Assembly: GCA_036005845.1 (NCBI GenBank)
Contig: DASYQD010000073.1
Span: forward strand, 1-7,348
Length of the DNA: 7,348 nucleotides
Direction of reading: 5' to 3'
DNA from: DASYQD01 sp036005845
GTDB taxonomy: Bacteria; Acidobacteriota; Thermoanaerobaculia; Multivoradales; JAIOJS01
Shown: positions 1 to 5,676 of the stretch, piece after piece
How positions within the stretch are numbered: the first letter of the stretch is position 1
Layout: each line of letters begins with the position of its first letter
Position numbers and translations under genes: made by a program
Notes under the pieces: model-generated
What the model was told of the DNA's origin: nothing
The model's input: only the letters and a program-made list of their open reading frames with translations
The model's database searches: none

Positions 1-398
1 GTGTCGTCGCCGGCGACCGTGCCGACTACTTCCGGGAACGCCGCATGATCGAGCGCCAGCGCCACCGTCTGCGCCGAGCCGACGACGGTGAGCACGACCG
101 CCAGGTTCTGCCCCGCCGGCCGCACGCTGCGCACGAAATGAGCCGCCTCGCCGAGCTCCCGTGACGGCCCGGCGCTCGCGGAGCGTGCCGGCGGCGTCAC
201 GTAGCGGCCGCCGACCTTGACGATGCCCAGCTCCTGCAGGTCGCGGCTGACGCTCGGCTGCGTGGCGCCGACGCCGCGCCGGCGCAGTGCCGTGACGATC
301 TCCGCCTGGCTCGCCACCCGCCGCTTGCGCAGCAGGGCGAGGATCTCGCGGTGGCGGCGGTCGCGGACCTCGGTCTCGGTCGGCATGAGAATGCGCAT
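1..398 (-). CDS. argR: Arginine repressor ArgR, C-terminus cut by window edge
   Basis: ArgR-family transcriptional regulator of arginine metabolism; 132 complete codons are visible and the C-terminus runs off the left edge. Residues about 14-70 form the winged-helix DNA-binding domain, with SQAEIVTALRRRGV followed by the hallmark TQPSVSRDLQELGIVKV (46-62). After a short linker, residues 88-132 match the oligomerisation/arginine-binding domain: QNLAVVLTVVGSAQTVALALD, then GTVAGDD, with the next codon beginning AC (Thr). This reproduces the family's GDDT motif, whose aspartates bind arginine. In the family, arginine-bound hexamers repress biosynthetic genes or activate catabolic ones. The start chosen is the longest ATG, because an in-frame TGA lies at 416-414. 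A second ATG at 386 would fit better if the promoter at 426-397 is used, and neither has a clear Shine-Dalgarno. It is divergent from the membrane-protein gene at 547. Confidence 0.93.
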   Translation of the reverse strand, partial: MRILMPTETEVRDRRHREILALLRKRRVASQAEIVTALRRRGVGATQPSVSRDLQELGIVKVGGRYVTPPARSASAGPSRELGEAAHFVRSVRPAGQNLAVVLTVVGSAQTVALALDHAAFPEVVGTVAGDD

Positions 399-426
399 AC
401 TAGTGCATAGTATTCAACGCCGTCAA
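397..426 (-). promoter_or_regulatory. Candidate argR promoter overlapped by ARG-box-like operator
   Basis: This is an AT-rich island in GC-rich DNA. On the minus strand TTGACG (426-421) and TAGTAT (402-397) are 18 bp apart, a plausible sigma-70 pair. Over the -10 lies a perfect inverted repeat, ATACTA-GTGCA-TAGTAT (397-413). Also on the minus strand, TGAAT-ACT-ATGCA (416-404) resembles two ARG-box half-sites (TGMAT and ATKCA), but with a 3-bp rather than the usual 4-bp spacer. Autorepression by ArgR is common in the family, so an operator here is expected. The exact box is inferred. If the -10 is right, transcription starts near 390 and the ATG at 386 becomes the likelier start. Confidence 0.4.
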
Positions 427-485
427 GCGACCGGCCCGGCGGTGAAACCCGCGGCGGCCTCGGCCGTGAGCCGCGCCGCCGCCGC

Positions 486-513
486 TTGGCGCGTCGTCAA
501 TTGCGGCTAGAAT
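486..513 (+). promoter_or_regulatory. Sigma-70-type promoter of the membrane-protein gene
   Basis: TTGGCG (486-491) and TAGAAT (508-513) are separated by 16 bp; the -10 matches the consensus at five of six positions and the -35 at four. Transcription would start near 520, giving a leader of about 27 nt that contains a strong GGGAGG (535-540) six bases before the ATG at 547. The promoter points away from argR, so the two genes are divergent. Confidence 0.55.
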
Positions 514-546
514 GCGCCGCACGCAACCGTTCCAGGGAGGGAACCC

Positions 547-1005
547 ATGAGCGAACCGATGTACTCGCCGCCGCCTCCGCCTCCGATCGCGCCGCCGCCG
601 TCAGGCGCGAGCGCCGCGCAGCAGGTGCAGGGACCGGCGCTCGGCCTCCTGATCACCGCCGGCATCGCCATCCTCTTCAGCCTGCTCGGGCTCGTGCTCA
701 ACCTCTTCGGCATCGGCATGTCGGGGCTGTCGAACCTCGGCGGCGGCGCCGGCGACCAGTACGCCCGCTACTTCACCGGCGGCCTGGGCATCGTCTCGGC
801 GATCATCTGCCTCGCCATCTTCGGCTTCGTCGCCTGGGCGGCGCTGCAGATGAAGCAGCTGCGCAACTGGACGCTGGCGGTGGTGGCGAGCGTGCTGGCG
901 CTGATCCCCTGCTTCTGCCCCTCCTGCTTCGTCGGCATCCCCGTCGGAATCTGGTCGTTGGTGGTGCTGATGAAGCCCGAGGTGAAAGCAGCCTTCACGA
1001 AGTAG
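547..1005 (+). CDS. Small polytopic membrane protein, proline-rich N-terminus, unknown function
   Basis: 152-residue integral membrane protein of unknown function. Residues 1-20 are a proline-rich cytosolic-type tail (two runs of six and three prolines). Hydrophobic helices follow at about 31-56, 78-100, 108-122 and 125-142. The last pair carries a CFCPSC segment (Cys122, 124, 127) and then GIPVGIWSLVVL-x-KPEVKAAF. From memory, an IP-x-x-x-PCC-x-x-G-x-PxGIW-x-LVVL tail ending in PEVK-x-AF recurs in uncharacterised small membrane proteins of Acidobacteriota and Planctomycetota; I know of no assigned role. The ATG has a GGGAGG six bases upstream. The gene stands alone, with its own promoter and a hairpin 24 nt past the stop. 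The three cysteines at a membrane edge could bind metal or be structural, but nothing else points to a reaction. Confidence 0.85.
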   Translation: MSEPMYSPPPPPPIAPPPSGASAAQQVQGPALGLLITAGIAILFSLLGLVLNLFGIGMSGLSNLGGGAGDQYARYFTGGLGIVSAIICLAIFGFVAWAALQMKQLRNWTLAVVASVLALIPCFCPSCFVGIPVGIWSLVVLMKPEVKAAFTK

Positions 1006-1029
1006 CTCGACACTTTCCGGGCAACCCGC

Positions 1030-1057
1030 ACCCCTCGCGGCACGCGGCGCGAGGGGT
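1030..1057 (+). terminator. Stem-loop after membrane-protein gene, no U-tract
   Basis: A perfect 10-bp inverted repeat, ACCCCTCGCG (1030-1039) and CGCGAGGGGT (1048-1057), with an 8-nt loop, starts 24 nt after the stop at 1005. No T-run follows, so it may be a weak intrinsic terminator or an mRNA 3'-end stabiliser rather than a classical terminator. Confidence 0.5.
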
Positions 1058-1118
1058 CAGCATCGCGGCGGCGTTCCTACGGCGAGCTGACGGGTGAGGC
1101 CTACGGCTGGCCCGTCTC

Positions 1119-2300
1119 TTGCTGACACTTGTCGGCGTGGACAAGGAGGCGATCCCGGCCGCCGGCCGCACGCCGCTGATCCCCGGCCCCACCGGCCTCT
1201 CCCAGCCGCCACACGCCGATTTCGCGAACGACTTCAACGGCGAGCTGAAGAGCGGCAACGGCAAGCCGACGGCCGCCGACAGTAGCGATCGTGCCCCTCG
1301 AAACGGCGCTGAGGCCGCGGGCAATGGCTCCGGTCCGGCGCCGAGCCTCGGCTCGATGCTCGACTTCGTCGCCGGTAGCTGGGGGCCGAAGTCCTTCGCC
1401 GACGTCTGCGCCTGTGTGCCTCCCGAGCAGTTCGTGCACGTGGGCGAGCAGCGGGTGCACTTCGAGCAGGCCGGCCATGGCGAGGCGGTCGTGCTGCTCC
1501 ACGGCTTCGGTGGCTCCTGCCACGCCTGGCGGCTGGTGATGCCGGCGCTGGCGCGGCGCTTTCGAGTCATCGCCATCGACCTCAACGGCTTCGGCTGGAC
1601 GCAGCGGCCGAAGGACGTCGCCGCCTACACCTATGCCGGCCAGGCCGAGATGGTGCTCGGCGCGTTGCGCGCGCTGGGCATCGAGCGGTTCCACGTCGCC
1701 GGCCACTCGTACGGCGGCGGGCTGGCGCTCTGGCTCGCCGGCCGCCACCCGGCGCGGGTGCGGTCGGTCGTGCTCGTCTCTTCGGTGCTGCCCGACTACA
1801 GCCAGCAGCTGCGCCAGGCGTGGGCCCGTTTCCGCACTCTCAACTGGCTGCTCGTGCACTTCTTCGTGCTGTCGCGGGCGGGCGTGCGGCGCACGCTCGA
1901 GGTCTGCTTCCACGACAAGCGCCGCATCACCTCGGAGCTCGTCGACGCCTACCGGGAGCGTCTTCTGGTGGAGGGCGTCGACGACGCCTACTACGGCCTG
2001 ATGGCGCCCGTCGACCTGCCGGTGCCCGAGGTGGCGCTCGGCGAGGTGCAGGCCCCGACACTCGTGGTGTGGGGCCGCGAGGACCGGGTGATCCCGCTCC
2101 AGCGCGCCGAGGCCTACGTCCCGCAGCTCCCCGACGCCAAGCTGGTGGTGATCGACTCTTGCGGCCACGTCGCGCTAGAGGAGTGCCCGCAACAGCTCGT
2201 CGCCGAGATGCTGCCGTTCCTCGAGCGCCATCGCGAGCGCTGGCCGCTGCGCCTGCGCGGCGCGCTGGGTCGCTTCAGCCGGCGCGCCGCCGCCGTCTGA
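1119..2300 (+). CDS. Alpha/beta-fold hydrolase
   Basis: Cytosolic alpha/beta-hydrolase of 393 residues in this reading; no signal peptide is visible. The catalytic domain spans about residues 104-372. It shows the oxyanion-loop motif HGFGG (128-132), the nucleophile elbow GHSYGG with Ser197, the acid Asp322 in WGREDRVIP, and His350 in DSCGHVALEE, so the triad is complete. A lid-like region lies at about 222-300. The layout matches haloalkane dehalogenase/epoxide hydrolase/esterase relatives. A Ser nucleophile argues for an esterase or C-C-bond hydrolase type rather than a dehalogenase; the substrate cannot be told. The start is uncertain. TTG 1119 is the first possible start after the in-frame TGA at 1095 and has no Shine-Dalgarno; GTG 1137 and ATG 1356 (residue 80) are alternatives. 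Residues 1-79 are Gly/Pro/Ala-rich, but their third positions stay mostly G/C, which favours a coding extension. The C-terminus is basic. It is convergent with the response regulator at 2346. Confidence 0.85.
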   Translation: MLTLVGVDKEAIPAAGRTPLIPGPTGLSQPPHADFANDFNGELKSGNGKPTAADSSDRAPRNGAEAAGNGSGPAPSLGSMLDFVAGSWGPKSFADVCACVPPEQFVHVGEQRVHFEQAGHGEAVVLLHGFGGSCHAWRLVMPALARRFRVIAIDLNGFGWTQRPKDVAAYTYAGQAEMVLGALRALGIERFHVAGHSYGGGLALWLAGRHPARVRSVVLVSSVLPDYSQQLRQAWARFRTLNWLLVHFFVLSRAGVRRTLEVCFHDKRRITSELVDAYRERLLVEGVDDAYYGLMAPVDLPVPEVALGEVQAPTLVVWGREDRVIPLQRAEAYVPQLPDAKLVVIDSCGHVALEECPQQLVAEMLPFLERHRERWPLRLRGALGRFSRRAAAV

Positions 2301-2332
2301 CCTGCCGGGCTGGGTCTGACCTGCCGGGCTGG
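2295..2332. repeat. Perfect 19-bp tandem duplication across hydrolase stop codon
   Basis: GTCTGACCTGCCGGGCTGG occurs twice back to back (2295-2313 and 2314-2332) with no mismatch. The first copy contains the hydrolase's last bases and its TGA; the second lies wholly in the 45-bp spacer between the two convergent stops. It looks like a recent slippage or duplication product. No inverted repeat able to act as a terminator is evident in this spacer. Confidence 0.9.
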
Positions 2333-2345
2333 GGCACGAAGCGCA

Positions 2346-3071
2346 TCAGGGTACAAAACGATAGCCGCGCCCGTGCACGGTGCGGAAGAAGCGCGGGTGC
2401 GCGGCGTCGTCCTCGAGCTTCTGGCGCAGCGCCGCGACGTGCACGTCGACCGTGCGCGACTGCACCGCGGCGTCGTAGCCCCACACCTCGTCGAGCAACC
2501 GGTCGCGCGACAGCACCTCGCCGGGGTGGGCGACGAAGTACTGCAGGAGCTCGAGCTCGCGCGGCGCCAGCGCCACCTCGGCGCCGCCGCGCCGCACCTG
2601 GCCGCGGCGGAAGTCGGCCTGCACGTCGCCGAAGGATGCGAAAGATGCCGCGCCGTTGCTCTCCCCCACCGTGCCGCCGGCGCGGCGCAGCAGGGCCTCG
2701 ATGCGCGCCAGCAGCTCGACCGCCTCGAACGGCTTCGTCAAGTAGTCGTCGGCGCCCAGCTTGAGGCCGACGACGCGGTCGACGACCTGCGTGCGCGCGG
2801 TGAGCATGAGCACCGGTAGCGCCGAGCCCTGGCGACGCAGCTCGCGACAGACCTCGAAGCCGTCGCGGCCGGGCAGCATGACGTCGAGCACGAGGAGGTC
2901 GAAGCCGCCGGCGAGCGCAGTGAGGAGCGCGGCCTCGCCGTCGCGTACCGCCTCGACGGCGTAGCCTTCGGCCCGCAGGCGATCGCTGAGGGTGGTGACG
3001 AGGCTCGGCTCGTCTTCGGCGAGGAGCAGGCGCGCCCGCGGCTTGGCGGTTACCACGCCGCTATCAGTCAT
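2346..3071 (-). CDS. OmpR/PhoB-family response regulator
   Basis: Cytosolic DNA-binding response regulator, 241 residues, full length for the family. Receiver domain about residues 13-130: acidic pocket Glu19-Asp20, phospho-acceptor Asp63 in LLVLDVMLPG, switch Thr91 in LMLTART, and Lys113 in GADDYLTKPF. After a linker (131-147) comes the winged-helix effector (148-241), with APRELELLQYF, the recognition region SRTVDVHVAALRQKLE and the closing GRGYRFVP typical of OmpR-type regulators. Its ATG overlaps the kinase TGA as ATGA (3071-3068), so translation is probably coupled and the two proteins are cognate. Proteins of this class usually bind direct repeats of about 10-11 bp pitch as head-to-tail dimers; such a repeat is found in the divergent spacer at 4920-4947. 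The target genes are unknown. Confidence 0.95.
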   Translation of the reverse strand: MTDSGVVTAKPRARLLLAEDEPSLVTTLSDRLRAEGYAVEAVRDGEAALLTALAGGFDLLVLDVMLPGRDGFEVCRELRRQGSALPVLMLTARTQVVDRVVGLKLGADDYLTKPFEAVELLARIEALLRRAGGTVGESNGAASFASFGDVQADFRRGQVRRGGAEVALAPRELELLQYFVAHPGEVLSRDRLLDEVWGYDAAVQSRTVDVHVAALRQKLEDDAAHPRFFRTVHGRGYRFVP

Positions 3072-4870
3072 GCGGCACCCTCGGCTGGCATCGCGGGCAG
3101 CTCGAGGGTGAAGCGGGCACCGTGCGGCTGGACGCGCGCCACCTCGACGCGGCCGCCGTGCGCCTCGGCGATCTGCCGCGCCAGTGCCAGGCCGAGGCCG
3201 CTGCCCGGCGCCTTCGCGCCGCTGCCGCGGTAGAAGGGCTCGAAGAGGTGCGGCAGCTCGTCGGCGGCGAGGCCGGCGCCGCGGTCCTCGACGGCGAGCA
3301 CCACGCGCGGCGGGCCGCCGTTGGCTTCGACCGCCGAGGCGTCGACGCCCACCCAGCCGCCGCTGCCGCCGTGGCGGAGGGCGTTCTCCACCAGGTTGCG
3401 CAACGCACGCTCCAGCGCGTCGCGGTCGCCGGCGACCGGAGGTAACGCGCCGGCTACGCGGCTCTCGAGCGCCACGCCGCCTCGCTTTGCCTCGTCGGCG
3501 ACGGCGGCGACCACCGACTCGACGAGCGACCCGGCGTCGACTGCCGCGCGCGTCGCGGGCTCGCCGCGCGCCTGCAAGCCCGCCCAGGTCAGCACCTGCT
3601 CGACGAGGCTGCCGAGGCGCCGGCCCTCGCGAACCACCATCTCGCCGTACTCGCGCACCTTCGCCGGATCGGTGACGACGCCGGCCGCCAGGTTCTCGCC
3701 CGCCGAGCGCACCGCTGCGACCGGCGTCAGCAGCTCGTGGCTGACGCCGGCGACGAGCTCGATCTGCCGCCGCGCCAGCGCCTCGGCGCGCCGCGCCGCC
3801 GCCAGCACGAGGCCGACCGCGGCGGCGAGCAGCCCGAGCACGACGAACGACACTGCGAGGTTGCGCCAGCGCACGCGCGTCACCGCCGCGGCGAGCGATC
3901 CCGCGGGGTGCGTCACCGACAGCAGCCAGCGGCCGCGGAAGCCCGGGTCGTCGCCGAACGGCGGTGCAGGCGTGCGCATGCGCATGGCCGCGTGCCGCTC
4001 GGCGTGATGGCGCGCCATGCGCTCCGCCAGCGGCAACCGGAAGAGCGGCATCACCACGTCGGGCCTGCCGGCGGCGATCGCCGGTCCCTGCGCGAAGACC
4101 TCGCGCCCGTCGCCGTCGCGCACCTCGACGCGGTAGTCGACCTCACCGCCGAGATGGCGGTCGACGAGCGCCGGCAGCACGCGATCGCGAACGGCGGCGG
4201 TGTCGAGCCAGAGCAGCGCGGCGCCGCCCGGCTCGTCCTCCGGCTGACCGGGCGAGCCGGGGACGCGCAGATCTCTTTCGCCAGGCTCTCGCCGCTCCAC
4301 ACCAGGATCGACACGGCCGAGAAAGCCCGCACGCCGCTCGCCGCCGAAGCGATGCCACAGCGGCACGACCAACACCGGCCCGTCAGCCGCGATCGGCATC
4401 CATTCGTGGCCGCCCGGAGACTCGATCTGACGGCGCAGGCCGGCAAGCTCTGGGGGCCACGGCACGGCCACCCAATCGTGAGTCGCCTCGTCAAAAGCGC
4501 GCAGCGCCGGCGCGCCGCCGGCGCCGTGTTCGACGACGAGCACCTGCCGCAGCATCTCGGGATACGGCGGCTGCGCCCGCCAGCTCGTCACCCGTTCGAC
4601 GAGACTCGCTTCCGCGTCCGACATCTCCGGCGCGTCGGGCGTCGGCATCTGCAGGAAGTGGAAAAAGAGGCGCCCCAGCTCGCGGTCGAAGTCGGCGGCG
4701 ATGCCGGCCGCGGCGCGGTTGAGGCTGGTGCGCAGCTGATCCTCCTCCGCCCGCCCCAGCTCGCCGGTCCAGCGGTACTGCAGGGTGGCTAGCACGACGA
4801 GCAGCGCCACGAGCAACACCGGAGCGAAGTCGTACCAGCGGCGCCGAGCCGCGCGAGGGGCGGTTGCCAC
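3068..4870 (-). CDS. Membrane sensor histidine kinase without HAMP domain
   Basis: 600-residue inner-membrane sensor kinase. A basic N-terminus leads to helix 1 (about 15-32), then a periplasmic domain of about 300 residues (33-335), helix 2 (about 336-359) and the cytosolic kinase core. The DHp domain begins only some ten residues after helix 2, leaving no room for a HAMP. The phospho-acceptor is His378 in SHELLTP, where the usual Arg three residues after His is Leu. N box RNLVENALRH (491-500), G1 DRGAGL (529-534), F box HLFEPFYRGS (541-550) and G2 GSGLGLAL (556-563) are all intact, so it should be active. The sensor has no cysteine and no family domain I can name; LQYRW (30-34) and LPALVDRHLGG (232-242) recall an Acidobacteriota kinase group, from memory. 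Residues about 181-213 are charged and of odd codon use. The start is a GTG with TGGAG just upstream. It is divergent from the EF-hand gene and overlaps the regulator start by 4 bp. Confidence 0.93.
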   Translation of the reverse strand: MATAPRAARRRWYDFAPVLLVALLVVLATLQYRWTGELGRAEEDQLRTSLNRAAAGIAADFDRELGRLFFHFLQMPTPDAPEMSDAEASLVERVTSWRAQPPYPEMLRQVLVVEHGAGGAPALRAFDEATHDWVAVPWPPELAGLRRQIESPGGHEWMPIAADGPVLVVPLWHRFGGERRAGFLGRVDPGVERREPGERDLRVPGSPGQPEDEPGGAALLWLDTAAVRDRVLPALVDRHLGGEVDYRVEVRDGDGREVFAQGPAIAAGRPDVVMPLFRLPLAERMARHHAERHAAMRMRTPAPPFGDDPGFRGRWLLSVTHPAGSLAAAVTRVRWRNLAVSFVVLGLLAAAVGLVLAAARRAEALARRQIELVAGVSHELLTPVAAVRSAGENLAAGVVTDPAKVREYGEMVVREGRRLGSLVEQVLTWAGLQARGEPATRAAVDAGSLVESVVAAVADEAKRGGVALESRVAGALPPVAGDRDALERALRNLVENALRHGGSGGWVGVDASAVEANGGPPRVVLAVEDRGAGLAADELPHLFEPFYRGSGAKAPGSGLGLALARQIAEAHGGRVEVARVQPHGARFTLELPAMPAEGAA

Positions 4871-4876
4871 GGCTCC

Positions 4877-4882
4877 AGTATA
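4877..4882 (-). promoter_or_regulatory. Candidate -10 box of kinase operon, possibly leaderless
   Basis: On the minus strand TATACT (4882-4877) matches TATAAT at five of six positions in an otherwise GC-rich stretch. A start site 6-7 nt downstream would fall on or next to the GTG at 4870, which would make the kinase mRNA leaderless or nearly so. No good -35 hexamer lies 16-18 bp upstream, so activation by a bound regulator would be expected if this promoter is real. Confidence 0.4.
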
Positions 4883-4919
4883 CGGCCGGCCCCGGAGCGC
4901 AAATGACTGCTCCGGATGG

Positions 4920-4947
4920 CTTTACATCTCCTTACAAAGCTCTTGCA
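4920..4947 (+). promoter_or_regulatory. Direct-repeat candidate operator, OmpR-family spacing
   Basis: CTTTACA (4920-4926) and CCTTACA (4930-4936) are exactly 10 bp apart and share a TTACA core (TTACA-N5-TTACA; TGTAA-N5-TGTAA on the other strand). A weaker third copy, TCTTGCA, starts 11 bp further on (4941-4947). One-helical-turn direct repeats are the usual target of OmpR/PhoB-type dimers such as CpxR and PmrA. The site lies in the 160-bp spacer between the kinase and EF-hand genes, in a locally AT-rich patch, about 45-70 bp before the likely EF-hand transcription start. Binding by the regulator at 2346-3071 is inferred. Confidence 0.45.
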
Positions 4948-4955
4948 CGGCTTGG

Positions 4956-4984
4956 TGGAACGGGCGGCATGCGCCGTCTATCCT
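4956..4984 (+). promoter_or_regulatory. Weak candidate promoter of EF-hand gene
   Basis: TATCCT (4979-4984) matches TATAAT at four of six positions. The hexamer 17 bp upstream, TGGAAC (4956-4961), is a poor -35. A poor -35 preceded by the direct repeats at 4920-4947 is the arrangement expected of a promoter activated by an OmpR-type regulator. The exact start is not resolvable by eye. Confidence 0.3.
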
Positions 4985-5030
4985 GCTCGCGCCGGGGACG
5001 AATCCCGGCCCCATCCGCAAGGAGCCCTGC

Positions 5031-5663
5031 ATGTCCAAGCGACGGAACTTCGAGCTTCTCTCGATCGCCGCCGGGGCGCTGCTCGCCGGCAGCGCCAGCC
5101 TCTACGCGATCGACACCGCGGTCCGACACGGCAGCCATGAAGGCCACGAAGGCATGATGATGATGCACCACGACGGCGACTCGAAGATGGCGGAGGCCGA
5201 CACCAACGGCGACGGCGCCATCGACGCCGCCGAGTGGAATGCCATGTTCGCCAAGATCGACGCCAACAACGACGGCAAGCTCGAGCGCGACGAGATGATG
5301 CGCTTCCACGGCGGTCCGCCGCCGGAAGCCCTCGCCATGATGATCGCCCACCACGCCGATGCCAACCGCGACGGCAAGGTGACCGCCGCCGAGTGGAAGG
5401 CGCACGTGGCCGAGGTCGACAAGAACGGCGACGGCGCGCTCTCCGCCGACGAGCTGCAGTTCCGCCGCCGCATGCCCGAGGGCGAGGCGACCGCGCCGGC
5501 GCCGGCCGAGCTGCCGCCCTTCGTCACCCAGTGGGACACCAACGGCGACGGCACCCTCGAGGCGAGCGAGCTCGACGCGCTCTTCGCCGCGGCCGACAAG
5601 GACGGCGACGGCGTGCTGACCTTCGAGCACCGCGAGGAGTTCGGCGGGTTCCGGCGGCGCTGA
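5031..5663 (+). CDS. Exported EF-hand protein with His/Met-rich segment
   Basis: 210-residue exported calcium-binding protein. Residues 1-26 form a signal peptide or anchor (SKRRNFE then a hydrophobic run to YAI), so it acts in the periplasm or on the membrane. Residues 33-52 are His/Met-rich, with His33, 36, 39, 46, 47 and four tandem Met (42-45), a possible soft-metal site. Six EF-hand loops of DxNxDG type start at Asp57, 77, 110, 130, 169 and 189. Loop starts within each of the three pairs are 20 residues apart, closer than in calmodulin. Loops 1-5 end in the chelating Glu at position 12; loop 6 has His200 there with Glu199 beside it, so it may bind weakly. A proline/alanine linker (148-164) separates pair 3. 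The ATG has a perfect AAGGAG (5019-5024) six bases upstream; earlier in-frame codons lack export features. Being divergent from a sensor kinase suggests a calcium or metal response role, as an accessory sensor, buffer or target gene; this is inference. Confidence 0.9.
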   Translation: MSKRRNFELLSIAAGALLAGSASLYAIDTAVRHGSHEGHEGMMMMHHDGDSKMAEADTNGDGAIDAAEWNAMFAKIDANNDGKLERDEMMRFHGGPPPEALAMMIAHHADANRDGKVTAAEWKAHVAEVDKNGDGALSADELQFRRRMPEGEATAPAPAELPPFVTQWDTNGDGTLEASELDALFAAADKDGDGVLTFEHREEFGGFRRR

Positions 5664-5676
5664 CGATTGGATCGCG

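Noticed and set aside
486..1097. Arginine/alanine-rich open frame on the plus strand over the membrane-protein gene
   Set aside because: Shadow of the 547-1005 gene: biased to Arg, Ala and Pro as expected of an off-frame in GC-rich DNA, with no domain, no signal and no ribosome site.
1143..1149. Perfect AAGGAGG ribosome site
   Set aside because: No ATG, GTG or TTG occurs within 4-14 bases downstream, so it cannot set a start; it lies within hydrolase codons 9-11.
1101..2168. Long minus-strand open frame antisense to the hydrolase
   Set aside because: It mirrors the hydrolase codons and is His/Arg/Glu-rich without any recognisable motif, while the plus frame has the complete catalytic triad.
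2301..2345. Bidirectional terminator between the convergent hydrolase and response-regulator genes
   Set aside because: The spacer is a direct, not inverted, repeat; I find no stem longer than four base pairs and no T-run.
3737..4792. Long plus-strand open frame antisense to the kinase
   Set aside because: The minus-strand frame contains all kinase boxes; the antisense translation has no motif and is composed of the typical shadow residues.
4957..4980. ECF-sigma-like promoter, GGAAC followed by CGTCTA, before the EF-hand gene
   Set aside because: The two elements are about three bases closer than known ECF promoters of this type allow, so I could not support it.
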